A stretch of 64,000 nt of DNA, from the NCBI RefSeq assembly GCF_001676385.1, contig NZ_LYVJ01000009.1, positions 124,001 to 188,000 on the forward strand. The letters are read 5' to 3'. Source of the stretch: Stenotrophomonas maltophilia (lineage in GTDB: Bacteria > Pseudomonadota > Gammaproteobacteria > Xanthomonadales > Xanthomonadaceae). Below are positions 1-7,908 of the stretch, piece by piece (the stretch's first letter is position 1; each line of letters begins with the position of its first letter). Under the pieces are notes generated by a model that was not told the origin of the DNA, did not search any database, and was given only the letters and a program-made list of their open reading frames with translations. The position numbers and the translations under genes are program-made.

Positions 1-335
1 GGCGGTGTTCCCGGCTTGGCAGCGTCAGCAACCGGCGTAGCCTCAGCCACCTGCGGCTTGGCGATCTCGGGCTTGGGCGGGGCTGCCGGCGCAGGCGTCG
101 CCGCCACAGCGGTCTTCTCCGCCGGTTCGCGCTCCATCAGCGGCGCGGTCGGGGCGGCAGCAGTGGCCTCGGCGGCCGCGTCCGCGTCCGCGCCACCAGG
201 CACCCAAAGCAGCTCGGCCACGCCAGTGGGTTGCGGTGGCGGCGCGGGCTTCTGCGGCTCGTCGCGCAGCAGCCACCAGCAGGCAACGCCAAGATTGAGG
301 ATGGCCAGTACGACGATCAGGGCACGGGTCAGCAT
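1..335 (-). CDS. SPOR-domain-type envelope protein, N-terminal part (runs off window)
   Basis: The first 111 codons are visible. An ATG at 335 gives a short N-terminus followed by one hydrophobic segment (ALIVVLAILNLGVACWWLL, about residues 5-23), then a long Ala/Pro/Glu-rich linker. This is the architecture of inner-membrane SPOR proteins, whose C-terminal domain binds denuded peptidoglycan; that domain would lie beyond the left edge and is not seen. The gene starts 9 nt after the coaX stop, and birA-coaX-SPOR is a recurrent xanthomonad order, so it is probably the third gene of that operon. The SPOR assignment rests on context and topology only. Confidence 0.75.
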   Translation of the reverse strand, partial: MLTRALIVVLAILNLGVACWWLLRDEPQKPAPPPQPTGVAELLWVPGGADADAAAEATAAAPTAPLMEREPAEKTAVAATPAPAAPPKPEIAKPQVAEATPVADAAKPGTP

Positions 336-344
336 GCGCGGATA

Positions 345-1076
345 CTAGCCTGCGGGCGGGTGCACCGCCCAGCGGGCGAGGCCATCCAGCACCAGCGACG
401 GGTGGTAGTCGGCGGTGGGCAGCAACGGCATCAGCGCAGGTGCGCCGCCGCCATGCACCAGCAATGACGGCGCGACGCCCAGCAAGGCATGCGCCTGCTC
501 CGCGCTGCGTTCGATCAGCGCCACCGCAGCACCGTCGCAACCCGACGCCAACGCATCGGCCGTGTCGTTGGCGAATTCACTGTAGTCGCCACCGGTGGCC
601 GGCAACTGGGCCGCGCGCGCGTGCAGCGCTTCGCGCATGGTGGTGGGTGATGCGGAGATACGGCCACCGTGATGCTGGCCCGCCGCGTCCAGCAGATCAA
701 GGGTCAATGCGGTACCCACGCCCACCACCAGCACCGGGCGCTGCGCCTTGGCAGCCGCCAGCAGCGCGAGGAAGCGGTCCACGCCGAACTTCTCGGGCCT
801 GGCATAGGCAATGCGCACGCCGGCGCATTCAGCACTGGTGCGCACCACATGCACGTGCTCGAAACGGCGCTGCAGCTGATCCAGCATGGCACGGGTCAGC
901 GATGGCGCTGCCACGCTGGCCACGAACGCGGTGGTACCGCTGGGTAGGCTGTGCGGTGGCTGCCCGGCCATGCCCTCGGCACCGTGCGCCCAGGCCTGCA
1001 CGTCGCCCGCGCGGTCACCCTGCAACGGCGCGAACTTGAAACGCGAGTTGCCCAGGTCGAACAACCAGTCGCTCAT
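345..1076 (-). CDS. coaX: Type III pantothenate kinase
   Basis: Catalyses ATP-dependent phosphorylation of pantothenate, the first step of coenzyme A synthesis, in the cytoplasm. The 243-residue protein opens with the phosphate-binding motif FDLGNSRFKFA, has GVDRFLALLAA in the middle (family Asp-Arg motif) and VVGVGTALTLD (adenosine-side motif). These are typical of the type III enzyme, which lies in the ASKHA fold and is insensitive to CoA feedback. Its ATG overlaps the birA stop by 4 bp, so the two are translationally coupled. Length is slightly below the usual 245-260. Confidence 0.95.
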   Translation of the reverse strand: MSDWLFDLGNSRFKFAPLQGDRAGDVQAWAHGAEGMAGQPPHSLPSGTTAFVASVAAPSLTRAMLDQLQRRFEHVHVVRTSAECAGVRIAYARPEKFGVDRFLALLAAAKAQRPVLVVGVGTALTLDLLDAAGQHHGGRISASPTTMREALHARAAQLPATGGDYSEFANDTADALASGCDGAAVALIERSAEQAHALLGVAPSLLVHGGGAPALMPLLPTADYHPSLVLDGLARWAVHPPAG

Positions 1077-2050
1077 GCCGCCCTCACGCTGACTTCGCCG
1101 GCGTGCAGCAGGCGCTCGCGGCCATCGATGCGCACGCGCAACGCGCCGTCATCGGCCAGCCCCAGCGCGGTGCCGTGCTGCCATTGCCCAGCCAGCTCCA
1201 CCCGTACTTCGCGGCCAGCCAGCATGTCGAAGGCAGCGTAGCGCGGCAGGAACGGGGCCAGGCCTTCGCGGTCGAATGCCTCCAGCGCCGGCAACAGGCG
1301 CGCCAGCACGGCGGCGACCACTCCGTTGCGGTCCACCGGATGGCCCGCCAGCGTCTCCAGGTCCACCCACGGCTGGGTGATCTGTTCGCCGAACGAGGGT
1401 GGCATGTGCGTGTTGATGCCGATTCCGATCACTGCACGTGCCGGGCCGGCGTATTCGCCTCCCCCTTCTGCGAGCAGGCCGACCAGCTTGCGGCCGTCGA
1501 CCAGGACATCATTCGGCCACTTCAACTGCACCTGGGTGTAGCCCAGATCATGAAGCGCTTCGGCGACGGCGACGCCGGCCACCAGGCTCAGCCCCGCCAG
1601 CCGGCCGAGGCCACCGGAGAACAGGCGCAGGACCGACAGGTAGACGTGCGCGGCCAGTGGCGAGGCCCAGGTTCGGCCCCGGCGGCCGCGTCCACCGGTC
1701 TGGCGTTCGGCCAGCAGGACGCTGACCCCGCGCTGGGGGGCGTTGCAGCGCAGCAATTCGGCATTGGTCGAATCCACCGTCCACGCCACCTGCAGGTCGT
1801 GCAGCAGGGCTTGGGTGCCGGCGGGCAGGCCAGCCTTGATCGTTGCCGGATCCAGCAGCGTCACCGGGCGAGTCAGGCCATAGCCCTCGCCGGCACGTCC
1901 CTCGATGCCCACGCCGGCGGCCCTAAGCCCTTGAATACGCTTCCAAATGGCCGCCCGGGTCTGGCCCAGCTCGCGAGCCAGGGCATCACCGGACAGGCGA
2001 CCGGCAGCGAGTTTGGCCAGCAGTTGGCGATCGTCCACGGCAGCTTCCAC
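1073..2050 (-). CDS. birA: Biotin-protein ligase / biotin operon repressor BirA
   Basis: Activates biotin to biotinyl-AMP and attaches it to carboxylase carrier lysines; as a dimer it can also repress biotin synthesis genes. The 325-residue protein has an N-terminal winged-helix (residues about 8-65, GDALARELGQTRAAIWKRI), then the ligase domain with the biotinyl-AMP loop GGRGRRGRTW and KWPNDVLVDGRKLVGLL, and a C-terminal SH3-like cap. The DNA-binding domain makes it the bifunctional type. A biotin client is in this window: the biotinylated carboxylase at 41580-43580. First gene of birA-coaX-SPOR. Confidence 0.95.
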   Translation of the reverse strand: MEAAVDDRQLLAKLAAGRLSGDALARELGQTRAAIWKRIQGLRAAGVGIEGRAGEGYGLTRPVTLLDPATIKAGLPAGTQALLHDLQVAWTVDSTNAELLRCNAPQRGVSVLLAERQTGGRGRRGRTWASPLAAHVYLSVLRLFSGGLGRLAGLSLVAGVAVAEALHDLGYTQVQLKWPNDVLVDGRKLVGLLAEGGGEYAGPARAVIGIGINTHMPPSFGEQITQPWVDLETLAGHPVDRNGVVAAVLARLLPALEAFDREGLAPFLPRYAAFDMLAGREVRVELAGQWQHGTALGLADDGALRVRIDGRERLLHAGEVSVRAA

Positions 2051-2172
2051 GAAGTCAGTACGGAATTATGCGGGAAAGCCGCCAGCGGCGCCCGCCATGG
2101 GCCGGCGCAGGGGGCTTCCAACAGGGCGGCAGGTTCGGGCTAGAATCGGGGACTCACCTCCCCTTAACGTGG

Positions 2173-2466
2173 ATGTCGTCAATGCGCCGCTATGCCCATT
2201 GCCTGATCCTGCTGACGATGCCCTTCGCGGCGTCTGCAACGGCAGCGCTGGACGACAGCCGCGGAGCATGCGTGTCGTCCACTGTCGACGCCGCATCGCA
2301 GCGCGTACCGACCGCCACGGCGCCGGCCGCGGCGGCCAGGCCGGCACCGGTACGCCCCGCAGCCAGCGGCGCCACCAGTACCGGGGGAGGCGGCAGCGAC
2401 GACGACGTGCTGCAGCGCATCCGTGCGCCGAAGTGGCACAGCTACCTGCCGGGAATGTTCCGCTGA
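2173..2466 (+). CDS. Small exported hypothetical protein
   Basis: A 97-residue protein starting MSSMRRYAHC with a clear signal peptide (hydrophobic core LILLTMPFAASATAA; the second ATG at 2182 is equally possible). The mature part is low complexity, rich in Ala, Pro, Thr and a Gly run, followed by DDDVLQRIRAPKWHSYLPGMF at the C-terminus, which looks like the only ordered part. I recognise no domain. Its TGA overlaps the CTG that probably starts the peptidase gene, so the two appear co-transcribed. Probably periplasmic; function unknown. Confidence 0.6.
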   Translation: MSSMRRYAHCLILLTMPFAASATAALDDSRGACVSSTVDAASQRVPTATAPAAAARPAPVRPAASGATSTGGGGSDDDVLQRIRAPKWHSYLPGMFR

Positions 2467-3221
2467 TCAAGTCGTTGCTGCAGTGGCTGCGGCCCACGCC
2501 GCAGCCGGTCGATGATGTGCTGTGGGATGCAGCCTGCCGCCGCGCGGCCTGGCTCCACGGCCTGGGCGACGAACGCCGTTCGCGGCTGCGTGGGCTGGCC
2601 ACGCGCTTCCTGCACGAGAAGACCATCACCCCGATCGGCGAACTGCAGTTGCAGCCCGCCGATGGCGTGCTGCTGGCCGCGCTGTGCTGCCTGCCGCTGC
2701 TGGAGTTTGGCGAGGTCGGGCTGGAAGGCTGGTCGCAGCTGATCGTCTACCCCGACGCATTCCGCGTGCATCGCAGCCACCTGGACGCAGCGGGCGTGCT
2801 GCACGAATGGGATGACGAACTGATCGGCGAGTCGTGGGACAGTGGACCGTTGATCCTGTCCTGGGCCGACGTGCAGGCCGACCTGGCGGCGCCGCACGAG
2901 GGCTACTGCGTGGCGGTGCACGAAATGGTGCACAAGCTGGACGCGCTGGATGGCGCGATGGACGGTACGCCACCGTTGCCGCGTGCGTGGCAGCGCGAAT
3001 GGGCGGGCGTTTTCCAGCGCGCCTACGATGCGTTCTGTGCACAGGTGGACGCGGGCGAAGAGACGCTGATCGATCCGTATGCGGCCGAGGCGCCGGAAGA
3101 GTTCTTCGCAGTGGCCAGCGAGTACCACTTCTCGGCGCCGGACCTGCTGCTGCAGGCGTTGCCGGAGGTGGCCGCGCAGCTGCGGCGGTTCTATGGCGAG
3201 CCGCCGGCGATGGCCGGCTGA
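2463..3221 (+). CDS. mtfA: MtfA-like zinc-dependent peptidase
   Basis: About 252 residues with the metallopeptidase motif HEMVHKLD near residue 150, followed by EEFFAVASEYHF, which supplies the downstream acidic zinc ligand. E. coli MtfA (YeeI) has the same HExxH-x-LD signature; it binds the glucose regulator Mlc and has aminopeptidase activity. The N-terminus WLRPTPQPVDDVLWDAAC fits the family. There is no ATG in a sensible place: the best start is CTG at 2463, overlapping the upstream TGA as CTGA; TTG at 2475 is the alternative. Whether it acts on an Mlc-type regulator here is unknown. Confidence 0.85.
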   Translation: MIKSLLQWLRPTPQPVDDVLWDAACRRAAWLHGLGDERRSRLRGLATRFLHEKTITPIGELQLQPADGVLLAALCCLPLLEFGEVGLEGWSQLIVYPDAFRVHRSHLDAAGVLHEWDDELIGESWDSGPLILSWADVQADLAAPHEGYCVAVHEMVHKLDALDGAMDGTPPLPRAWQREWAGVFQRAYDAFCAQVDAGEETLIDPYAAEAPEEFFAVASEYHFSAPDLLLQALPEVAAQLRRFYGEPPAMAG

Positions 3222-3239
3222 TTCATTACCCGGGCTTCT

Positions 3240-3299
3240 GTAGAGCCGAACCATGCTCGGCTGCTTTTCGCGGAGCAGTCGAGCATGGCTCGACTCTAC
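3240..3299. repeat. SMAG-type palindromic repeat, dimer
   Basis: Two inverted stem-loops (GTAGAGCCGAACCATGCTCG and its mirror) between the convergent 3' ends of mtfA and phoQ, 18 nt and 7 nt from the two stop codons. The paired copies could form one long hairpin and work as a bidirectional terminator or RNA stabiliser. Confidence 0.85.
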
Positions 3300-3306
3300 A
3301 CAACGC

Positions 3307-4731
3307 CTACGGCCCCGGCGGCAGGCGCACTTCGAAGCGGGCACCGCCCAGTTCACTGGACCGGCCCACGGCCAGCTCGCCGCGGTAATCCTTGATCAGG
3401 TCCTGCACGATCGACAGGCCGATGCCGTGCCCCTGCACGCGCTCGTCGCCGCGCACGCCGCGCTGCAGCACCTTGCCGATGTCGTCGGGTGCGATGCCCG
3501 GGCCATCGTCGTCCACGGCCAGCAGCAGGCCGGCACGGCGCGCGTTCGGCGCCGGCAAGGGCTGCGCGGTCAGCAGCACGCGGCGACTGGCCCACTTGAA
3601 GGCATTTTCCAGCAGGTTGCCAAGCAGTTCCTGCAGGTCGCCGGGCTCGCCATGGAAGCGCGCGGCCGGGTCGATGTCGAACTCGCACAGCACGCCCTTC
3701 GAGGCATAGACCTTTTCCAGGCCGCGCACGATTTCCTCGGCGTTGGATTCGATCGGCAACGGCGCGGAGAACAGCTTGTGGCCTGACGACGCAGCGCGCG
3801 CCAGCTGGTACGAGACCAGGTTGTTCATGCGCTGCAGCTGCACGTCCAGTTCCTCGCGCAGCGCGCCATCGCCGGCACCGCTGTCCATCTGCGTGCGCAG
3901 CACCGCGATCGGCGTCTTCAGGCTGTGCGCCAGGTCGGCCAGGGTGTTGCGCTGGCGCTCGAGATTCTCGCGCTCGCTTTCAATGAAGGCGTTGATGCTG
4001 TCGGTCAGTGGTTCCAGCTCGCGCGGGTGGCGCTCGCTCATGCGCTCGGTCTCACCGCGCTGCACCTTGGTCAGCTCGGCGATCACGCGGCGCAGCGGCC
4101 GCAGGCTCCACTGCAGGATGACCGTCTGCAGCAGCAACAGGATCAGGCCGATGCCGCCCAGGTAGAACCAGACCCGGCTGCGGAATACGCGCAGCTGCGC
4201 GCCCAGCGCGCGCGAGTCTTCCATCACGTAGATGGTGTACGGGAATTCGGTGGCAGGGTCGGCGTCGGCGTCCCACACCAGGCCCAGGCCATAGCGGTAC
4301 ACCGAGCCCTGGCTGCCGTCGATCTGGATCATCGGCAGCGGGCCTTCGAACACCTCCTGGCGCGGCGCGAGCAGGCCGCCCCCCACGGTGGGCAGCATCG
4401 GGCCTTCGGCGGACATTGAATTGCCCTTGCCGTGCGGCATCACCACCTGCAGGTACAGGCCGCTGCCCGGCACATCGAAGCGCGAATCCGGCGGCTGCTC
4501 GCGGATGTACAGCGAGCGGTCGCGGGTGAAGTCGATGCCGGCCGCGTAGGCGGTGGCATAGTTCTTCAGGCGTTCGCGCAGGTTCGCCTTCGCGGTATCG
4601 GCGAAGGCGGCATCCAGCGCGTAGCCGGCAAGCGCCAGGAACGCGACCAGGCCCACGGACGCGGCGAACGTCTGGCGCGCCTGCAGGGAGCGCGGCCGCC
4701 AGCGTCGGAAGAACCACAGACGGCCGGACAT
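3307..4731 (-). CDS. phoQ: Sensor histidine kinase PhoQ
   Basis: Inner-membrane sensor kinase of the PhoPQ system, which in enterics responds to low Mg2+, acid pH and cationic peptides. From MSGRLWFF (ATG at 4731, 25 nt after phoP) there are two membrane segments (about 24-42 and 180-200) enclosing a periplasmic sensor, then HAMP, the H-box LADLAHSLKTPIAVL, and an ATPase domain with a Gly-rich DDDGPGIAPDDI and GHGIGLSIVQDL. 474 residues. A longer in-frame ORF begins at 4800 but would overlap phoP. In Stenotrophomonas PhoPQ influences polymyxin and aminoglycoside susceptibility. Confidence 0.93.
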   Translation of the reverse strand: MSGRLWFFRRWRPRSLQARQTFAASVGLVAFLALAGYALDAAFADTAKANLRERLKNYATAYAAGIDFTRDRSLYIREQPPDSRFDVPGSGLYLQVVMPHGKGNSMSAEGPMLPTVGGGLLAPRQEVFEGPLPMIQIDGSQGSVYRYGLGLVWDADADPATEFPYTIYVMEDSRALGAQLRVFRSRVWFYLGGIGLILLLLQTVILQWSLRPLRRVIAELTKVQRGETERMSERHPRELEPLTDSINAFIESERENLERQRNTLADLAHSLKTPIAVLRTQMDSGAGDGALREELDVQLQRMNNLVSYQLARAASSGHKLFSAPLPIESNAEEIVRGLEKVYASKGVLCEFDIDPAARFHGEPGDLQELLGNLLENAFKWASRRVLLTAQPLPAPNARRAGLLLAVDDDGPGIAPDDIGKVLQRGVRGDERVQGHGIGLSIVQDLIKDYRGELAVGRSSELGGARFEVRLPPGP

Positions 4732-4756
4732 CGTGTAATCGCCAGGGTGAGCCGGC

Positions 4757-5440
4757 TCAGCCCTCGTTGCGCGGGATCGCGAAACGGTAGCCGCGACCAC
4801 GCACGGTCTCGATCGGCTTCAGTTCGCCATCCGGGTCCAGCTTCTTGCGCAGGCGGCCGATGAAGACCTCCAGCACGTTCGAGTCGCGATCGAAGTCCTG
4901 CTGGTAGATGTGCTCGGTGAGGTCGGCCTTGGAGACCAGTTCACCGGCGTGCATCATCAGGTACTCCAGCACCTTGTACTCGTAGCTGGTCAGGTCGACG
5001 TTGCTGCCGGACACGCTGACGGTCTGTGCAGCGAGGTCCAGCGCGACCGGGCCGCACTCCAGGGTCGGCTTGCTCCAGCCAGCGGCGCGGCGCAGCAGCG
5101 CGTTGACGCGCGCCAGCAGTTCTTCGACGTGGAACGGCTTGACCAGGTAATCATCGGCGCCCTGCTTCAGGCCTTCGACCTTGTCCTGCCAGCTCGAACG
5201 CGCGGTCAGGATCAGCACCGGGAACTTCTTGCCTTCGTCACGCAGGGCCTTGATCAGCTCCATGCCCGACATCTTGGGCAGGCCGAGGTCGATGATGCCG
5301 ACGTCGAACGGCACTTCGCGCCCCATGTAAAGGCCTTCCTCGCCGTCCTGCGCAGCATCGACGGCAAAGCCTTCGCGCTTGAGCCGGGCTGCCAGGGTCT
5401 CACGCAGCGGGGCTTCGTCTTCGACCAGAAGGATACGCAT
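4757..5440 (-). CDS. phoP: Response regulator PhoP
   Basis: OmpR-family response regulator, 227 residues. The receiver domain has the acidic pair ED at 7-8, phospho-acceptor Asp51 in GIIDLGLP and the conserved Lys in DDYLVKPF. The C-terminal winged helix contains LTSYEYKVLEYLM and SNVLEVFIGRLRKKL, both typical of PhoP. It is the middle gene of PepSY-phoP-phoQ, with 72 nt to the PepSY gene and 25 nt to phoQ. Confidence 0.95.
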   Translation of the reverse strand: MRILLVEDEAPLRETLAARLKREGFAVDAAQDGEEGLYMGREVPFDVGIIDLGLPKMSGMELIKALRDEGKKFPVLILTARSSWQDKVEGLKQGADDYLVKPFHVEELLARVNALLRRAAGWSKPTLECGPVALDLAAQTVSVSGSNVDLTSYEYKVLEYLMMHAGELVSKADLTEHIYQQDFDRDSNVLEVFIGRLRKKLDPDGELKPIETVRGRGYRFAIPRNEG

Positions 5441-5512
5441 GAACTCTCCCTAGTGTCCTGGGTGTGGCCCGGAGGCCAGTGGGTGCGGGTTGATAGCGGC
5501 AACTATCCCTGT

Positions 5513-5896
5513 TCAGGGGTTATCGCCGCGTAGTGATGACATATCCGACCGCGGCGTGCGCGGCTGTGAACGTGACGGCGCGGGGTCATCCATGTAGCGG
5601 ACCCGGCCCCGGTCGTCCATGTACTTCACCCGGTTGATGTCACGACCATCGAACGGTACGCGCTCGGCGCCGAGGATGTGGCCGCCGGTGGTGCGTTGCA
5701 CGCGGCGTACTGCATCGGACAGCGAGCGCTCGTCGCCGCGGCCACCGCGCTCGCCCCGGCCCATCATCTCCGCCCGTCCGTGCTCACCGCGCAACGGCTG
5801 TTGCGCCAGCGCCAGCGCCGGCGACAGCGGCACAGCCACCGCCATCACCACGCAGGTGGCCAGGGCAATGCGGCAATGGAGGGGAACGGAAGACAT
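5513..5896 (-). CDS. Exported PepSY-like protein upstream of phoPQ
   Basis: 127 residues from ATG at 5896 (an upstream in-frame start at 5932 would add 12 residues before the signal peptide). The N-terminus RIALATCVVMAVAVPLSPALA is a signal peptide. The mature chain has an Arg/Gly-rich segment and then LSDAVRRVQRTTGGHILGAE, which resembles a PepSY motif, followed by YMDDRGRVRYMDD. A small periplasmic PepSY protein precedes phoPQ in several xanthomonads; I infer it modulates the PhoQ sensor, but nothing in the sequence proves this. Confidence 0.75.
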   Translation of the reverse strand: MSSVPLHCRIALATCVVMAVAVPLSPALALAQQPLRGEHGRAEMMGRGERGGRGDERSLSDAVRRVQRTTGGHILGAERVPFDGRDINRVKYMDDRGRVRYMDDPAPSRSQPRTPRSDMSSLRGDNP

Positions 5897-6044
5897 CGAT
5901 GCGATCCTAGCCGAGCACGGCGATTCGTTCAAAAGTCGTAAATCCGGGAACCGGGGTACGCGACCCGGTCTTTACAATTCCTTTGCAAATTCTTGGTTTG
6001 AGGCAGTGAATCCGGTCTGAACTTTTCCGGTTGCTGCGCAGTAT

Positions 6045-6062
6045 TGTTCATCTAAGTGAACA
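6045..6062. promoter_or_regulatory. Perfect palindrome upstream of PepSY-phoPQ
   Basis: TGTTCA-tctaag-TGAACA, a perfect 6-bp inverted repeat with a 6-nt spacer, in the 214-nt AT-richer gap between the dusA stop and the PepSY gene start (both minus strand). The position suits an operator for the PepSY-phoPQ promoter. The binding protein is unknown, and it does not match the direct-repeat form of a PhoP box. Confidence 0.4.
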
Positions 6063-6110
6063 TTCGGGACCAACCAGCCCTGCCTTGTCAAGTCAGGAAT
6101 GTGATGAAAA

Positions 6111-7115
6111 TCACACAACGACGCGATCGGCGTCGCGCTCGGTAGTGGCCAGCGCCTGCTCGACCAAGCGCCAATCCGCGCCCGGGCGGTGTGCGCCTTC
6201 GCTCAACACCTGGCGGAATGCGCGGCCACCGGGCTGGCCGTGGAACAGGCCGAGCAGGTGGCGGGTGATGTGCTTCAGTGCCAGGCCTTCGGCCAGCCGT
6301 GCTTCCACGTAAGGCCGCAGCGCGCGCAGCAGGTCGCCACGGGCCCGCAGGGGGGTTCCGGTGTGCAGCGACTCCAGCTGATGCAGCAGGTAGGGATCGT
6401 GGTATGCCGCGCGGCCCAGCATCACGCCATCGACCTGCCCAGCCTGGGCCTGCACCGCCTCGACACTGGCCAGGCCGCCGTTGAGGACCACCGGCAGCGT
6501 CGGCCGCTCCTGCTTCAGGCGATAGGCCCAGTCGTACTTCAGCGGCGGAACCTCGCGGTTCTCCTTCGGCGACAGGCCCTTCAGCCACGCATTGCGCGCG
6601 TGCACCACCACCATCGCCGCGCCGGCCGCGACCTGGCGGTCGACGAAGGCAGCGAACACGTCGTAATCGTTGTCTTCGTCGACGCCCAGCCGGCACTTCA
6701 CCGTCACCGGGATGTCGACCGCACCGGCCATCGCCGCCACGCACTCAGCCACCAGCGCCGGCTCGCGCATCAGGCAGGCGCCAAAACGCCCGGCCTGCAC
6801 GCGGTCGGACGGACAACCGCAGTTGAGGTTGACCTCGTCGTAGCCCCATTCGGCCGCAATGCGCGCCGCCTGCGCCAGCAGTGCCGGATCGCTACCGCCC
6901 AGCTGCAACGCCAGCGGCTGTTCACTGCGATCGAAGCCGAGCAGGCGCTCGCGATCACCGTGGATGACCGCGTTGGCATGCACCATCTCGGTGTATAGCC
7001 GCGCACCTGGGGCGAGCACGCGATGGAAGACCCGGCAATGGCGATCGGTCCAATCCATCATGGGCGCAACGGACAGGCGCAGGGAATCGGCGTAACGGGC
7101 GGTGGCGGACGTCAT
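6111..7115 (-). CDS. dusA: tRNA-dihydrouridine(20/20a) synthase DusA
   Basis: FMN enzyme that reduces uridine 20/20a in the tRNA D-loop. The 334-residue protein starts near the barrel strand LRLSVAPMMDWTDRHCRVFHR, the DusA-specific signature; it also has NLNCGCPSDRVQAGRFGACLM with the catalytic Cys, VTVKCRLGVD, and the FMN-phosphate motif VVLNGGLAS...GVMLGRAAY. Start chosen at ATG 7115 (MTSATARY); ATG 7142 adds 9 residues and cannot be excluded. It is transcribed alone from a GC-rich 5' region. Confidence 0.94.
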   Translation of the reverse strand: MTSATARYADSLRLSVAPMMDWTDRHCRVFHRVLAPGARLYTEMVHANAVIHGDRERLLGFDRSEQPLALQLGGSDPALLAQAARIAAEWGYDEVNLNCGCPSDRVQAGRFGACLMREPALVAECVAAMAGAVDIPVTVKCRLGVDEDNDYDVFAAFVDRQVAAGAAMVVVHARNAWLKGLSPKENREVPPLKYDWAYRLKQERPTLPVVLNGGLASVEAVQAQAGQVDGVMLGRAAYHDPYLLHQLESLHTGTPLRARGDLLRALRPYVEARLAEGLALKHITRHLLGLFHGQPGGRAFRQVLSEGAHRPGADWRLVEQALATTERDADRVVV

Positions 7116-7325
7116 CGGGGCGTTGATCGTGGAGACTGGCATTGCCAGTGAGATCAATAGTTTACACCGCCCGGCTGAATGCGCCCGGTCAGCCGCCCGG
7201 GCCCGTTTCCGGCCGGCGGCCGGGGCGGGCTGGGCGGCGGCGGCGGACGCCTCCTGCCCTCGGGGAGCTTGGGGTTCGCGTTCTCCATGGATACGACCGG
7301 CTGGTCCAGCGCAGTACGCCACGCA

Positions 7326-7366
7326 TTGACGCAGATGCCAATTGAACGGTGTATCCTTTTGGATAC
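7326..7366 (+). promoter_or_regulatory. Promoter and palindromic operator of the toxin-antitoxin locus
   Basis: A -35-like TTGACG lies at 7326. A perfect palindrome GTATCC-tttt-GGATAC spans 7351-7366 and overlaps the expected -10 region, ending 9 nt before the toxin-remnant start. This is where a HigA-type antitoxin would bind to repress its own operon. Confidence 0.55.
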
Positions 7367-7375
7367 GATTCATGG

Positions 7376-7516
7376 ATGGCAACCCTCCAGGCAACAGAGA
7401 CGTTCACGCGCTGGCTGCGCGGGCTCAACGACAGCGGCGCCCGAGCAGTGATCGTGGAACGCCTGCAGCGCGTCGCCCGCGGTCTCGCTTGCGGAGTTGC
7501 TGTAGCCGCCATTTGA
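7376..7516 (+). pseudogene. Truncated RelE/HigB-type toxin remnant
   Basis: 46 codons, starting MATLQATETFTRWLRGLNDS and running to VIVERLQRVARG, then an unrelated tail and a stop. This matches the first third of addiction-module killer proteins (usual length about 95-105), whose next segment carries the GDVKPVG and GPGYRVY motifs and the catalytic residues. Those are absent from every frame before the antitoxin gene 28 nt downstream, so an internal deletion has removed about 60 codons. The product cannot be an active mRNA interferase. Confidence 0.7.
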
Positions 7517-7543
7517 TTCCATGCCGTTCCCAGGACTCTCCCC

Positions 7544-7852
7544 ATGAGCAAGCTGAAGACGATTCCCTTCGATCCCGCAGACTATCTGGATGATGACGTC
7601 GCAATCGCCACCTATCTGAGCGAGGCCTTGGCAGCAGGTGATGCCGGCCACTTCCAGGAGGCACTCGGAACAGTGGCGCGCGCGCGCGGCATGGGCGGCG
7701 TTGCCGAGGTCTCCGGTCTTGGACGCGAGAGCCTGTACAAGGCGCTGCGTCCCGGAGCACACCCGCGCTTCGACACCGTGCAGCGGGTACTGTCAGCGCT
7801 CGGGGTGCACCTCATCGTGCAAGCCGACAAGCAACCCGCTGGCACCGCCTGA
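7544..7852 (+). CDS. Addiction-module antidote protein (HigA-like), partner toxin lost
   Basis: 102 residues with an N-terminal antidote segment (LKTIPFDPADYLDDDVAIATYLSEAL) and a C-terminal HTH: VARARGMGGVAEVSGLGRES, YKALRPGAHPRFDTVQRVLS. This is the organisation of the putative addiction module antidote family that pairs with HigB/RelE killers. The reading frame is intact and the operator upstream is perfect, while the toxin is truncated, so it persists as an orphan autoregulator or a decoy antitoxin for related toxins elsewhere. Confidence 0.85.
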   Translation: MSKLKTIPFDPADYLDDDVAIATYLSEALAAGDAGHFQEALGTVARARGMGGVAEVSGLGRESLYKALRPGAHPRFDTVQRVLSALGVHLIVQADKQPAGTA

Positions 7853-7868
7853 TCGCTGCCGCTGCGCC

Positions 7869-7891
7869 CGCCGGGCATGGCCCGGCGCTAC
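7869..7891. repeat. Single SMAG-like stem-loop
   Basis: CGCCGGGCATGGCCCGG followed by CGCTAC, between the antidote gene and the 3' end of the SulP gene (convergent). Confidence 0.7.
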
Positions 7892-7908
7892 CAGCATACC
7901 CTACGCAA

